From Erodium maritimum (taxonomy: Eukaryota > Streptophyta > Magnoliopsida > Geraniales > Geraniaceae): a DNA stretch of 64,000 bases. The DNA lies in contig OY997592.1 in the NCBI GenBank assembly GCA_963921825.1, forward strand, positions 22,013,432 to 22,077,431, given 5' to 3'. Each line of letters starts with the position of its first letter. Position 1 is the first letter of the stretch. Below the pieces are notes generated by a model. It saw only the letters and a program-made list of their open reading frames with translations. It was not told the DNA's origin and made no database searches. Shown one piece after another: positions 44,535-55,866 of this stretch. Both the position numbers and the translations under genes were made by a program.

Positions 44535-45640
44535 ATCATTGCTCAAAGAGTATCATTTGATAGAATACAAGCGAGTGCGTCAGGAGGGGTAAATCTTGAC
44601 CTCGAAGGGATAGACAAAGAAATTGTAAACCTAGCTAACTAGTGTGCTGCAACATTTACTGACCTCTTTAAAAAGACGAGTTGAGCATCCTCGATGACTG
44701 ATCAAAGTAACTTAAAATCTTGAAGAACCCCCCCCCTCCCAAACCGTGGAGGTCAGCACAATACCATCAATAATAAAATTGCCCACAATCTGATCATTAA
44801 AATTGTCCTGAATCCTAGAGGTGTTAGCTTCCTTTTCCCACTGAAGAGCTTGTCGGATTGCAAGAGCCTCGCTCATGGTTGGCGATGAAGTACCATTAAT
44901 TAGACCGTTCTCTGCCTCCACAACTGTCCCATTTCAATTTTTGCAGATGAAGGCCCAACTAGATCGGTTGGTTTGTTGGAAGATGACCCCGTCCATACGG
45001 GTGTCCAGCCAGTGGTGGTCCGTGGTGTATTCGTTCTCTGGAGCTTTGGTTTGTCATTTGTACACTTCCAAGTGTAATAGTGAATCTTTGTGGCCACCGC
45101 CATAGATGCCGGAATAAGTTCTTCGTCATTCCATACAAAGTTGTTTCATTTCTTCAATAAATTTCAGAGCCACAAGAGTACTTCTGTTTTGAGGTAGTTG
45201 CTCGGTAGCTGAAGGACCCCTTCCCACCACGCCCGAAAGTCCATCCCGGGGGAGAAAATAAGGGGGTAAACCCGAGAGAGCCCAATAGTCACTGACAAAA
45301 ACGAAATGGAGAACTAGATGAGATGTAGATTCAGGTTCAGTTTGACAGATTGTGCATAAGGGGGACATTGGAACAAAACCTCGCGTTAAGGTTGACTGCT
45401 ACTTGGAGTGAATTTGTAAAACACCTCCACAGGAAGATTTTGACCCGAGAGGGGGCCTTCACGTTCAGAGTATCAGTCCAAAAAGATTCTGAATCCGTGG
45501 GAAACCAATCCCCCTTCATATGCTGGATTGTACGGTACCCGCTTTTTGTGGTATATAGTTCCTTATCATCCTCTGCCCAATACCATCCGTCCTCAGGCCG
45601 CGACAAAGATAACAGGATGGCCAAGATAAGATCTTGATCT
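44535..45640 (-). pseudogene. LINE 2: zf-RVT domain and RNase H
   Basis: On the minus strand, 45624-45337 gives GYRTIQHMKGDWFPTDSESF and KAPSRVKIFLWRCFTNSLQV, then 45368-45126 gives CTICQTEPESTSHLVLHFVF, the cysteine/histidine cluster of zf-RVT. After a gap 44921-44712 has TMSEALAIRQALQWEKEANT, a typical RNase H block with Glu and Leu positions, followed by NDQIVGNFIID. The C-terminal segment down to about 44540 ends ACILSNDTL before a stop. RNase H at the C-terminus of ORF2 is known in a subset of plant L1 elements; the first LINE in this window shows no such domain. Confidence 0.8.
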
Positions 45641-47110
45641 CGTACTTGAAGATCTTTCCCGAATCATATCACCATTCCATACTCTAGATCCCGACAAAAG
45701 GAGGGAGTTCATGAACAACCCTTATGATTCATTTTAGTCAGCTTGAATCCACGGGTCCGCATTTGGAAGCCATGGGTCACTTAGAGTTTTTGTATATGTT
45801 CCAGGCCCAATTGCTATCCGTGCCCCGTGAATGAACATAGTTTGTGTAGCCCGCACACTCGTCCAAAGAAAATTCGGGTTTTTCCCTTTCCCAGCCGTAA
45901 GGAAATTACCATCCATGAAATAGCGAGCCCGAAAATCCGAGAGACAAGGGAGTCTGATTCAGTTAGGAGTTTCCACGCCATCTTTTCAAGCAAAGCCAAA
46001 TTGAAGTCCCCTAAGTTCCGGAAACCCACCCCTCCATTTTTTTTTGGTATACACAGTTTCTAATAGTCCTTCCTAATACTCGGGTTGTCTAAACGGATCG
46101 TCCTCGCCCACCAGAATCTCACAAGGGCCACATGAATAGTCGAGATGAGAGATTGGTGCAAAAGAAACACCCCCATTGTATGTACCGGTAAAGTTGTTGA
46201 CACTGATTTGATTATGACCTCTTTCCCTCCGTTGGGATTATAGTTGGTTGTCCCACGTGCTGATCCGAGATAACATTCGATATGCTATAGATTGCGGCGC
46301 TTGAGTCCTGTTTCGGCCAATAAGATTTCGGACTCCCAGGTAAGTTAAAGATTCCGAAATTTCTGGTATACTCAATAAAGTGCAACATTCAGTTCTAGCT
46401 GAGAGAGAAGTGTTGGAGCTAAAAAATATAGAGCCTTTGTCTCTATTTATCTACTGGCCTGACATTTCCCCGAAACTCTAAAGAATATACTATAATTGTG
46501 ACGCTTCTTTGTGATCATCCCGAAAAAAGATATAACAATCGTCAACAAACAACATATGGGATACCAGTTCTATAGGCATCTTGCATTCATCTCCGAAGGA
46601 GCTCCCCGGGTTATTGAAATTTCCTGCAAGTCACCTTCGGCCTCAACTTTATAGAGCATGCAGAAGAATACTTCCATACAAAAAAGGAAGATATATGGAG
46701 ATAAGGGGCCTCCTTTCCAGATCCCCTGGCTTGGCACAACTAGGTTGGTATTATTTCCCCCCAAGGTTATTGTATATTGCACTTAAACTATGCACGCCCT
46801 CATAAGTTTGATCCACTATTCCCTAAAACCCAATTTCGTCATCATTAGTTTAAGGAACTTCCATTCAACCCGATCATAAGCTTTACCCCGTATCAAGCTT
46901 GATAGCCATAAAGCCTTTTGTACCTTGAGTTTTACGACGCAATAAATGGATGATCTCAAAAGCTGAGAAAATATTATCCTGGGTAGCTAACCCCTTGACA
47001 AATTCCCCTTGTTTTCTAAGATGAGAGAGAGGGGCATAGGTTCAAATCTATTTTCCAGAACTGTTGAAAGAACTCTAAAGATGACATTACACAAAGAAAT
47101 TGGCTGGAGA
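45641..47110 (-). pseudogene. LINE 2: reverse transcriptase remnants
   Basis: Minus-strand frames contain GMGFRNLGDFNLALLEKMAW and WKLLTESDSLVSRIF (46029-45900, the block after the thumb), PNFLWTSVRATQTMF and LSDPWLPNADPW (45916-45734), and upstream VPSQGIWKGGPLSPYIFLFCMEV (46782 region), the RT block in which R/K-Q-G-D-P-L-S-P is typical. Further fragments to about 47110 are stop-rich. The order fits an L1 RT read from high to low coordinates. The enzyme is not functional. Confidence 0.75.
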
Positions 47111-47939
47111 TCCGTAATTGTTTTAGGAGTCGGTTTCTTGGGGATGAGTACTATGATGGTCTAATTGTTTTCGGATGAGAAGCGCCGATTTTCGATAGCC
47201 CGCTTAACAAATAAAGTAACTTGATGTCAAAGAACTCCCCATATATTTTTGAAAGAAATATGGGTTGCGACCGTCCGGTCTGGGCGACTTGTTAGCACCC
47301 ATTTGGAATACTTTCGTACGAACCTCCTTTTCACTGACTGTCCCAATGAGGATAGTATTTTGAGCCTCGGTTATCTGTGCTCGGACATGACCTGTACCCA
47401 GCGAAGTCCTAAAACTGTCCCTAAAGTAAGTTGTAATGAACTCCTTGAGACTTGCTTCCTATGTCATTTCCCTTACCCTCTCATCCTCGAGGACCGATAT
47501 GTAGTTGATCTTCTTTCTCCTAGCAGTAGCTAGTAGAAGAACTTTGAAATTTCATCCCCTTTGACAAGCCAATATGTTTTTCATCTTTGCCTCCAAAAAA
47601 TCTCCTGATTCTTCATTAGTAGGACATACTCCTTCTGGATCGCCTCTCTTTGCATAATTCCCATTATGCGGCTTCTACCATGTAGAAGAGCCATCTGTTT
47701 TTGGCACCAATAGATATTCTAAATTGTTGCTTTGTATGTGTTTTGGCCGCATTGATGGAGAGGAAATGACACGTTATGAATGTTGTCTCTCATTTGGGTT
47801 CTTGTATTTTGGTCCCATTCATGTTGGATAATCTGCCCACACCAAGGATCATCTGACCAGATGTTCTCAAATATAAATTTTGGAGGTTTTTTCACAATCT
47901 GTTCCTTTGATAAACCAACAAGGAGGGGTTGTTGATCAG

Positions 47940-48470
47940 AGGTAGAGTACCCTAGATCATGTAGAAAGGCTTAGGGGTAGGCCCTAAGGAAGCCATTCGA
48001 AACCAGCCCCCTATCCAACTTCCTTTCAATCCTCTTCGGTGTATCCTTTTCCTGAAACCAAGTGAATTGGTACCCACTCATTGGCATATCCTCAATCCCT
48101 ACATCCTCAATCACCTCCCTGAAGTTGTGGATGAGTTGAGTCGGGTACGGGTTCCCCCCTTTGTTTCCGATGGGTGACGAATACAATTGAAATCCCCCAA
48201 CATCAGCCAATTATCTGTCCTACAATCCTCGGCCAAGTCTCTCACTAGCTTCCAAGTCTTGTGTCTATGCGATCTATAAGCCTTACCTTAGGTGAATATG
48301 AACTCAGTTCCCCTCGGTGGAGTTAGCCATATATCAATACAATGTGGCGTATACCGCTGCTTCCTGATGTTCATGCCTTCAATCCAAAACATTACCACCC
48401 CTCCCTAGTGCCATTTGCTTCCGTCCAAGTACCCCCATGAAAACCAAGGTTTCGATAGAGAATCTTCAAA
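47940..48470 (-). pseudogene. LINE 2: endonuclease domain remnant
   Basis: The minus strand begins near 48470 with LKILYRNLGFHGG (equivalent to the WN-G start of the domain). It then reads RYTPHCIDIWLTPPRGTEF, a block at about 48200 with NWLMLGDFN, and the frame 48210-47971 with MPMSGYQFTWFQEKDTPKRI and ERKLDRGLVSNGFLRAYP. These are the GDFN, 'FTW' and 'R-LDR' motifs of the AP-type endonuclease of L1 elements. Several stops are present. 47110-47940 is a decayed linker and RT start with no clear motif. Confidence 0.8.
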
Positions 48471-48557
48471 GAACCATATGTGAGGAAGGTTTCTAAAATA
48501 GAGATCACCGAGGATTGAATTGATTGAGATATCCCTTCAACTCATGCTTATGCATAT

Positions 48558-49992
48558 TGAAGTGGACGCAAAATGCATCGTTTTCGATGTTTTTAAGTCC
48601 ACATCTTAAACTTTTCGGTCCCGAGATTAGTTATTTTTTAATGCATTTCTTCTTCCTTTCGTGCAGTAGGCCCTGATTTTAGAGTTTTCAAGTATTCGGA
48701 GCAAAAAAAGGGCATTTATTAGAATTTATGAGCCAAGGCAGCTGCAGGACAAAAAACCGAATCAAGAGGGAGTCGATACTTTTCGGACCGTTTGAGCCAC
48801 ACGTCCTAGGCGGCAGTCCAGGCCAGAATTAGGCCCGTTCCGGGCGGCCAAGCGGCCTGATATCCAGCCCGTTTCGGGCGCCTAGAAGGGGAAATGTCTC
48901 GAGCTCTTTGATCTGATCCGGTCAGAGACCCGTTCCGTTCTGGGCCATGTAGAGGGCCGGTCAGGGACCCGTTCTAAGCCATGTAGAGGGCCGGTCTATG
49001 GCCCGTTCCGTGCCGCACTCCGTGCCGGGCGCACTCCAGACCTATGATTTGAAAAGCCCTATATAAGGGAATTAGAGACATATTTGGGAGATATATGATT
49101 TTGGAGAGCAAAAAGGGGATATTTGAAGTACTAGAGCTTGGAGCTTAAAGGAGAGAGGTGTCTTAGAGCACATATTGAAGCAACATTTGATTTTCATTTC
49201 GTTATTTGGGTATTGTGTATCAAACTCATTAACATTATGGTTATCTACAGTCTTTCTTCATCAATTTGCTTGTTCTTCGATTCCATCATGAGATAAACTT
49301 ATATTGTTATAGGGCTAGGGGAAGCAATATGATTAATTGATTCAATGGGTTTGTGTTTAGTTTGTGCAATTTGTGTTTAGGATATTGTTTGCATAATTTG
49401 GATTTAATGCTTCATCAATTTGGCCATTGGATAGTTGATTATGTTTAAGCATTCAACAATCGAGGGATGGGAGTGACTAAAAGGACTAAGGATTATGCAA
49501 CTCGGGTTTAAATCTAGTCTCTAGTAAAGTTAGGTTAACACGAGTGCAACAACTATAGGCGTACAAACCCGAAAGTTAGAGGAGTTCATGAATCGTAATG
49601 CTAGGGTCAGATTATAAATAACTAGGCGGTCAGATTATACTAGGGTCCTAATTCGATCGAGAGATGTTTAGGACCAGTTGAGAGAACTTTCGTTGCCCTT
49701 AAACTTACCTTATTTGCACATGTAAACACAAATATTTGCGAATTAATTGTCATATTGTACCCCGTTAAAAGTCCAAGATCACTTTTCCCTTGAATTTCAC
49801 AAACAATTCATGTTTTGTTCTTACTTTACTTTAATTTCTTTTTCAACAGTTATTTCAATTTTCAAAACCAAAACCAACCAGTTTCAAGACACAGCTTAAG
49901 TAACGGATTTTAAATCGAGTAACTATGTTACTGCTCCCTTGGGTACGATAACCAGACTTAAAACCGAAATACTACTTGACGGTTGGGCGTCA
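48558..49992 (+). repeat. 5' LTR of the Athila-type element
   Basis: About 1435 bp, starting TGAAGTGGACGC and ending GGGCGTCA, six bases before the primer site. A GC-rich part (48780-49035) has several copies of strings such as GGCCCGTTCC and 'agagggccggtc'. A TATA box follows at 49060. The start is chosen by similarity of layout with the LTR at 8172 and is not confirmed by a 3' LTR. Confidence 0.7.
49060..49066 (+). promoter_or_regulatory. TATA box in the Athila LTR
   Basis: TATATAA within GCCCTATATAAGGG, directly downstream of the GC-rich repeat part of the LTR. This is the expected promoter position (end of U3). Confidence 0.6.
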
Positions 49993-49998
49993 AGTTAA

Positions 49999-50016
49999 TG
50001 GCGCTGTTGTCGGGGA
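49999..50016 (+). other. primer-binding site (tRNA-Asp type)
   Basis: TGGCGCTGTTGTCGGGGA, two mismatches from the tRNA-Asp-complementary primer site usual in Athila and Tat elements. It fixes the 3' boundary of the LTR to within a few bases. Confidence 0.85.
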
Positions 50017-50090
50017 GCCACTATGGCAACACTTATATTTCTAATCTGTGTTGAGACTGTTTCATTTGTTTTTATTTTTAGTTTGTTCTT

Positions 50091-51587
50091 ATGCACTTGC
50101 GATCTCACCAATCTCCGAGTTTATTTTCTGTAGATCTTGAAGAGGTTGAGAGAAACGCTAGGCTATTGAGAAGGGAGAGGAAAGCAGCTACAATAAGCCT
50201 CCCGCCTGGGGACAACCCGAATGATCTGATCAATCAGTTGAGGCAAGAGGGCACAGAGCAAAACACGCCACAACCCCTTGCTAAGGATCAACAAGCACTT
50301 ATGGGGCAGCAAGGAAACAATCTCCCTGCTATTGAAGCAGCACCAAGACAAAGAGTGCTGACGGAATATGGTACCCCTTTACTATAGGGGGTGGATCGAG
50401 CATTGTGGCCCCAACAGTTGCAGCCAACCAATTCAAGATAGATGGCTCTCTCTTGAATTTGCTAAAGAGTGACCCATTTCATGGGAATGCTCACGAGGAT
50501 CCTGTGGACCATCTGACCACATTCTTAGAGATCTGTGGCACATTCAAGACCAATGGAGTCACAAAAGAGGCAATATGGCTCATAGATTTTACTTTCTCAT
50601 TGAAAGATAAAGCAAGCCATTGGATAAGGTCCATACTGGTAGGAAGCATCAGAACCTGGGATCAGCTGGCACTACTATTTCTGATCCATTATTTTCCTCC
50701 AAAGAAGACAGTGCAACTAAGATCTGCAATAAATTCATTCAAACAACAAGGTGATGAGTCGCTTGCTGAGGCATGTGAAAGGTTTTCAGGTTACGTGAGA
50801 AAACTTCCCCATCATGGAATCCCCTTGTGGTTATACATGCAGACTTTCTATGCTGCATTGAATCCAGGAAGTCAAGGTCAGTTGGATTCCGCAGCAAATG
50901 GATCTTTTTTATAAATAATGCCAAAGGAAACTGTCGAACTCTTGAATTTGATGGTATCCTACAATGCATGGCACTCTGAGAGAGGAGTGGTTCAAGGCAC
51001 AGTAAATGCAATAGACTCCTCGATGATGCACAAGATGATGGAGCAGATGCAAATTATGACACAATAGGTGGATCGAATACTGATGCATTTAGGTCACCCT
51101 GATCAATTGGGAGATCCATCATAGGAGGAAACTGCGAATTATTTGGGGAACATGACCAAAGCCAAGTATGATCCTTTGACTAATGATCCATACTCGGCCA
51201 CTTAAAATCTAGGGTGGAAGAACCATCCTAATTTCTCATGGAAACCCAGGGACATAATCTAACTCCCCTTGACTATCCACAAGGATCTCAAGGACATGGT
51301 TATCAGCAAAGGAACCAGAATCAACGAAATACCCAGAATGCCAATTCCCAAGAGCCTCCCTTAAGAATGGAAAAGATGATGCTCACTCTTTTGACTTAAT
51401 TTGAAGAAAAGAATAAAAAAGACAAGGAAGAGAAAAAGATGACCAACTCTCGTTTCCAAGCTTTGGAGACTCATATGGGACAATTATCCCAAGGTATGAA
51501 CATAAGGGCACCTGGAAGCCTACCCAGTAAGACTGAGAAGAATCCTAGGGAAGGAGCCCATGCAATTGCTTTGAGGTCCGGGAAACA
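50091..51587 (+). pseudogene. Athila gag, split by solo LTR
   Basis: The frame 50091-50387 opens MHLRSHQSPSLFSVDLEEVE. After a shift the frame 50405-50914 has IDGSLLNLLKSDPFHG, DPVDHLTTFLEICGTFK and AIWLIDFTFSLKDKASHW, the retrotransposon gag (capsid) core of Athila/Tat elements, then LIHYFPPKKTVQLRSAINSF. Downstream, stop-interrupted segments contain LGWKNHPNFSWKP (near 51215), typical of the region between capsid and protease. The sequence is then cut at 51587 by the solo LTR; the open frame around the break ends RSGKH and resumes after 54743. Confidence 0.85.
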
Positions 51588-54500
51588 TGTCACGCCCCAA
51601 ATTCAGTAGAACCGAACCCGGAACGCGAACGGTAAAACAATAAAACCATTTTCAAACCTTCTAAATAAATCGCTTAAAATCACCATTTAGTTAATCAAAA
51701 TAATAATTTACAACTCAAAAGTACGTCCCAACAAGCGGACAAAAGACAAGGCGTACGTCGCTAAACTCAAAAGGAAACCCGGACTCCCACTCCCAGTTGT
51801 TCAAGCTTCGAGAGCTCACCTAGCCCGTCCCGCGACTAGTACCTGTAGGAAAAGCAGCTAGGGGTGAGCGTTCTCTCACCACCACGGATACCAGACTGAC
51901 TAGCAGACAATGCCGGAAACACCAACAACAAACCCAACACCGGGGACTACTATCCCCAAATCAAGTAACCCGACTGACACACAACTGTTACTTTCCCCAA
52001 CCAACACAACACTCGGACAGGTAATGTAGACCCAACACAGCGGTCATGACTTCCACCAAAGACTCCAAAGATAAGCACGCAACACCCAAGATCACAAAGG
52101 ATCGCACATCAAACAAGATCGCAAAGGATCGCACTCCAGCTGCTCAGTGCCGGTTGCTAACCGGCTGGGCTCGAGCCTGCCCACGCAACTTCCCCGATCC
52201 CTGTCGGGTTAGGCGGTCGACCTGTCGACGATGTATAAAGCCATACTTTTCCAATAGCTGGTCGTAAGGGGAGCCGCCCTCATCACCAAAGAAGACGCTC
52301 AACCTTACCGATCCTTGTCGGAAGGCTAGCCAATACCCACACAACTTTTCCCGACACGCAGTCGGATCAGGCAGTCGACCTGTCTCCCCCAACCTCGGGT
52401 AACCACAATCACAATCACAAGAAAAGTTCAACAACAGCAACAACACAGGTTTAACACTCCACAGGCACTCATGGCCACCCAAGACATCAACAGTAAAACA
52501 TGCGTTCAACAAGCCCATGGGCACTCATGGCCACCCAAGACACAACCAGTAAAATAATACGGGTTTAACAACCCCACGGGCACTCATGGCCACCCAAGAC
52601 ACACCAACAGTAAAAATACGTTAACCCCACAGGCACTCATGGCCACCCAAGACACACCAACAGTAAAATACGGGTTTAACAACCCCACGGGCACTCATGG
52701 CCACCCAAGACACACCAACAGTAAAATACGGGTTTAACAACCCCACAGGCACTCATGGCCACCCAAGACACACCAATAGTAAAATACGGGTTTAACAACC
52801 CCACAGGCACTCATGGCCACCCAAGACACACCAATAGTAAAATACGAGTTTAACAACCCCACGGGCACTCATGGCCACCCAAGACACACCAACAGTAAAA
52901 TACGAGTTTAAGAACCCCACGGGCACTCATGGCCACCCAAGACACACCAACAGTAAAATACGGGTTTAACAACTCTACGGGCACTCATGGCCACCCAAGA
53001 CACAAACTAAACAATCAACCTCCGGGCATAACTGAATGCCTCCAGTAATTCTAATATCGATAAGTTCACTGCTCCTACGACACAACTAAGTGTCACATGC
53101 ATTTCTATTGTTCGATACATTCCCGTATTATACGACACCACCCGGTGTCGCCTGCCTTTCTATTGTTCTATAAACTTACTTAACCCACGACACCCAAGTG
53201 TCACATGCATTTCTACTGTTAAGTTTCCCTAGTCAGGGCCGAGATCCAGCTACTTTTCCCTACCTCGTATGGTTTCCCAAAAGCTCACAACCAAGCTCCA
53301 GCGTGATCACGATCACTCGCCTAGCTTTCCCTTTCCTCTATCGGTGGCACGATCTAATAAGAACACAATTTAAAACACTTTTAAGTTCGCAAGCATAAAC
53401 TGAATTTTAATACACTTGACGCCCAAATGCAACCCCGACAATGTCGATCACTCCCAAACTTCCCCATTTACTCGACATTGTCGATAATGGACCCGGAAAG
53501 GCAGTTTCGCCCGACCCGGCGAATCTGCCCGGGATTGGAAAACGTCATTCCGGGGCTCCGAAAATTCCCATTTTCGTTTCTACGGTCTTAGAATAATTCA
53601 AGGGTTCCAACGCAATCGACGGAATCGATTTCCGACTTCCGAGCAATTTAATTCGCGTTTAAAGTTTCTAAACCCGTCATTTACAACTTTTACAATTTAA
53701 TTCCACAATTCGTTCCGGGTATGGATTAACTACTTGGGGAACGTCCTAAACCACCCGAACACGAAAACCCGATACCCGATCATGTGGGCCCCACCCGTCC
53801 ATCCTTGGCCGTGGGTGGCTTGGGTTGGTTTTGGGGCGGTTCACCAAGGTGGTGGCCTGTCCTAGCTCCGGCCAGCCACCACACGGTCCGGCCAGCAACC
53901 ATACACGGTGGCCGGAGCTCCCTCTAGCCTTCGGTCACCAGAAAACGTTCAATATTCGTTCCAAAACGTCTCCAACGAACCCTACACCTCAACTCATCCA
54001 TAAACTACTAGTTTTAACCCAAACCCTAAACTTTAAACTTAACAAAACGATAATCGGATAGTTGCTCACCGTAGGGAATGACGATGGGAACTCGATTCCT
54101 TGATCGTTGAGACGATCTACCGGTTGGATCGTCGGGAAAATAGCAAACCCTAAACACCCCCTTCTCTTTTCTCTCCTTCTTCTTCTCTTCCTTCTATCTC
54201 CTTTCTCTCTCCAAAAACTCTATTTTTTTACAAGTATGGTCGAACCCCCCTACCCTCTCATCTTTGTCTTGTTTCAAAAATTACCTAACACCACCACATA
54301 ATTGACATGTGGCAAGTGGGTCCCACACCTTTTGGAAAATATCATCTAGATATTTTTCAGTCAGATTCGCGAAATTCAGACGTCTCGGGCCCCGAACGGG
54401 CACTTTTTCCAAGAATTTACGAAACTACACGAGCTACAAGGAAACGGCTCAACTAAGACCGCTGTGACGACGGCTAAGCTTTTTGGATCCAAAACGGATC

Positions 54501-54738
54501 TCGAACGGACCAAAACGTCGCTCGGTTGACTTTTCCAACAAAAAGTCAACCTTTCCCAAATTGGTCAGAAAGTTGCCCAGATTCCCCCAGAACTCACTTT
54601 GGTCGATATCGGGGTGAACTTAAGTCCAGTATGACCCTCGGGGTCAGATTTAGGTTCATTTAAGTGTCTGTCTAAATTTTTTAAATTTTCCTGTTTTTTC
54701 ACCGATTTGACTGGCGTTGACCGGGAGTGGTGCTTACA
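51588..54738 (+). mobile_element. 3.15-kb Ty3-gypsy solo LTR, copy 2
   Basis: It starts TGTCACGCCCC and ends GTGCTTACA, with AAACA on both sides (51583-51587 and 54739-54743), a perfect 5-bp target duplication. It has no internal coding region, so it is a solo LTR left by recombination between two LTRs. Starting with TGTCACGCC is usual for several gypsy lineages such as Tekay/Del. Inside are a tandem array, a pyrimidine-rich tract (54160-54220) and CGACAATGTCGA-like palindromes. A homologous copy lies inverted at 5274-8169. Frames inside it are not genes. Confidence 0.9.
52464..53003 (+). repeat. 58-bp tandem array inside the solo LTR (10 units)
   Basis: Ten cores reading GCACTCATGGCCACCCAAGA occur from 52464 to 52981. 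The last seven are spaced 58 bp apart, with unit variants differing by one or a few bases (ACAG or ACGG, ACCAACAG or ACCAATAG). The first three units are irregular. Confidence 0.95.
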
Positions 54739-55740
54739 AAACAAATAGAAGGAATTGTAGTAGAAAAGGAACCAGAAGTAGCGAAGACTACAGAGCAAGA
54801 AGACATAAATGACGAACTAGAGCAGAATGTAAGCTTGGAGCATACTGAGGAACAAAGGCCCGCCAAAGGTTAGAAGGTAAGGGAGTCCTTGGTTGAGACA
54901 GAAACTAGGACTCCACCTCTTCCTTATCCCTCTGTGTGCAAGAAAAATAAGTTAAATGAGCAATATTCTAAATTTGTGAACATGTTTAGAAAATTGTAAA
55001 TTCATATCCCTTTTATTGATGCTATACAGAGTATGCCAATTTATGCTAAATTCCTTAAAGATATTATTACTAATAAGAGAAAATTAGGGGAACATGAGAC
55101 AGTGAATCTTAGTGAAGAATGTTCTGCAATATTACTCAACAAGTTACCCCCTAAACTTAAAGACCCAGGTAGTTTCACCTTGCCATGTGAGATGGGTAAA
55201 ATATCTTTTGCTACAGCACTATGTGACTTAGGAGTGAGCATAAATTTGATGCCCTTATCCGTGTTTAGAAAATTGGGATTAGGAGAGGAACCAAACCAAC
55301 ATCAGTAACCCTACAATTAACAGATAGATCTATAAAATATCCAAGAGGTGTTATTGAGGATGTGTTGGTTAAGGTAGACAAATTTATCTTCCCTGTTAAT
55401 TTTGTAATCTTGGATATCGCTGATAACTATGAGATTCCTCTAATATTGGGTAGGCCATTTTTGGCCATAGCCCTAGCCCTTATAGATGTGGAACAAGGTA
55501 AATTAACCTTGAGATATGACAAGAAAGAAGTGGTATATAATGTGTTCAAATCTATGAAGCATGTTAGTCCTGATAATACTTGTTTAAGAATCGATGCTTA
55601 TGATCATGTCATTCAGGAGAATTTTAATGTTTGTGGATTTGATACCCCTCTTGAATCATGTTTAGTTGAAAGTATTAATGAACTATGTGCATCCTCATAA
55701 GAAGGTGTGGCTGAAGTGATCCAGATGTTGGAGGATTGAC
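54739..55740 (+). pseudogene. Athila protease region
   Basis: After the solo LTR the frame resumes with acidic sequence, then FVNMFRKL and 55033-55308 (MPIYAKFLKDIITNKRKLGE, then TLPCEMGKISFATALCDLGV). CDLG-SINLMPLS is the protease active-site motif of Athila elements. A 1-base shift after 55300 leads to the frame 55362-55700 (FIFPVNFVILDIADNYEIPL, LGRPFLAIALALIDVEQGKL), the second half of the aspartic protease fold. At least two stops are present. The protein would process the polyprotein. Confidence 0.85.
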
Positions 55741-55866
55741 AACCTTGGAAGACTCGCAACAACCCCATATTTCTCGCATTGGAAGCAACTCAAGGGACAA
55801 AATTAAAGCCCTCAATCGAACAAGCCCTAGAACTTGAATTGAAAACCCTTCCTGATTCTCTTAAAT

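Larger units (their letters stand above)
44511..48557 (-). mobile_element. second L1-type LINE (with RNase H), degenerate, 5' truncated
   Basis: A 9-base oligo(T) at 44511-44519 marks the 3' end. Reading on the minus strand upstream of it come RNase H, zf-RVT, RT and endonuclease remnants. ORF1 is absent: the endonuclease start (about 48470) lies within 90 bp of the Athila LTR. The element is either 5' truncated or was cut by the Athila insertion. Frames are heavily broken. I found no target duplication; the left flank ends ACTGAATAA and the right side is occupied by Athila. Confidence 0.85.

Noticed and set aside
44490..48560. Target-site duplication of the second LINE
   Set aside because: The left flank ACTGAATAA has no match near 48470-48560. 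The right side seems lost to, or covered by, the Athila insertion.
52144..52524. 126-codon minus-strand frame
   Set aside because: It lies in the solo LTR and overlaps its tandem array.
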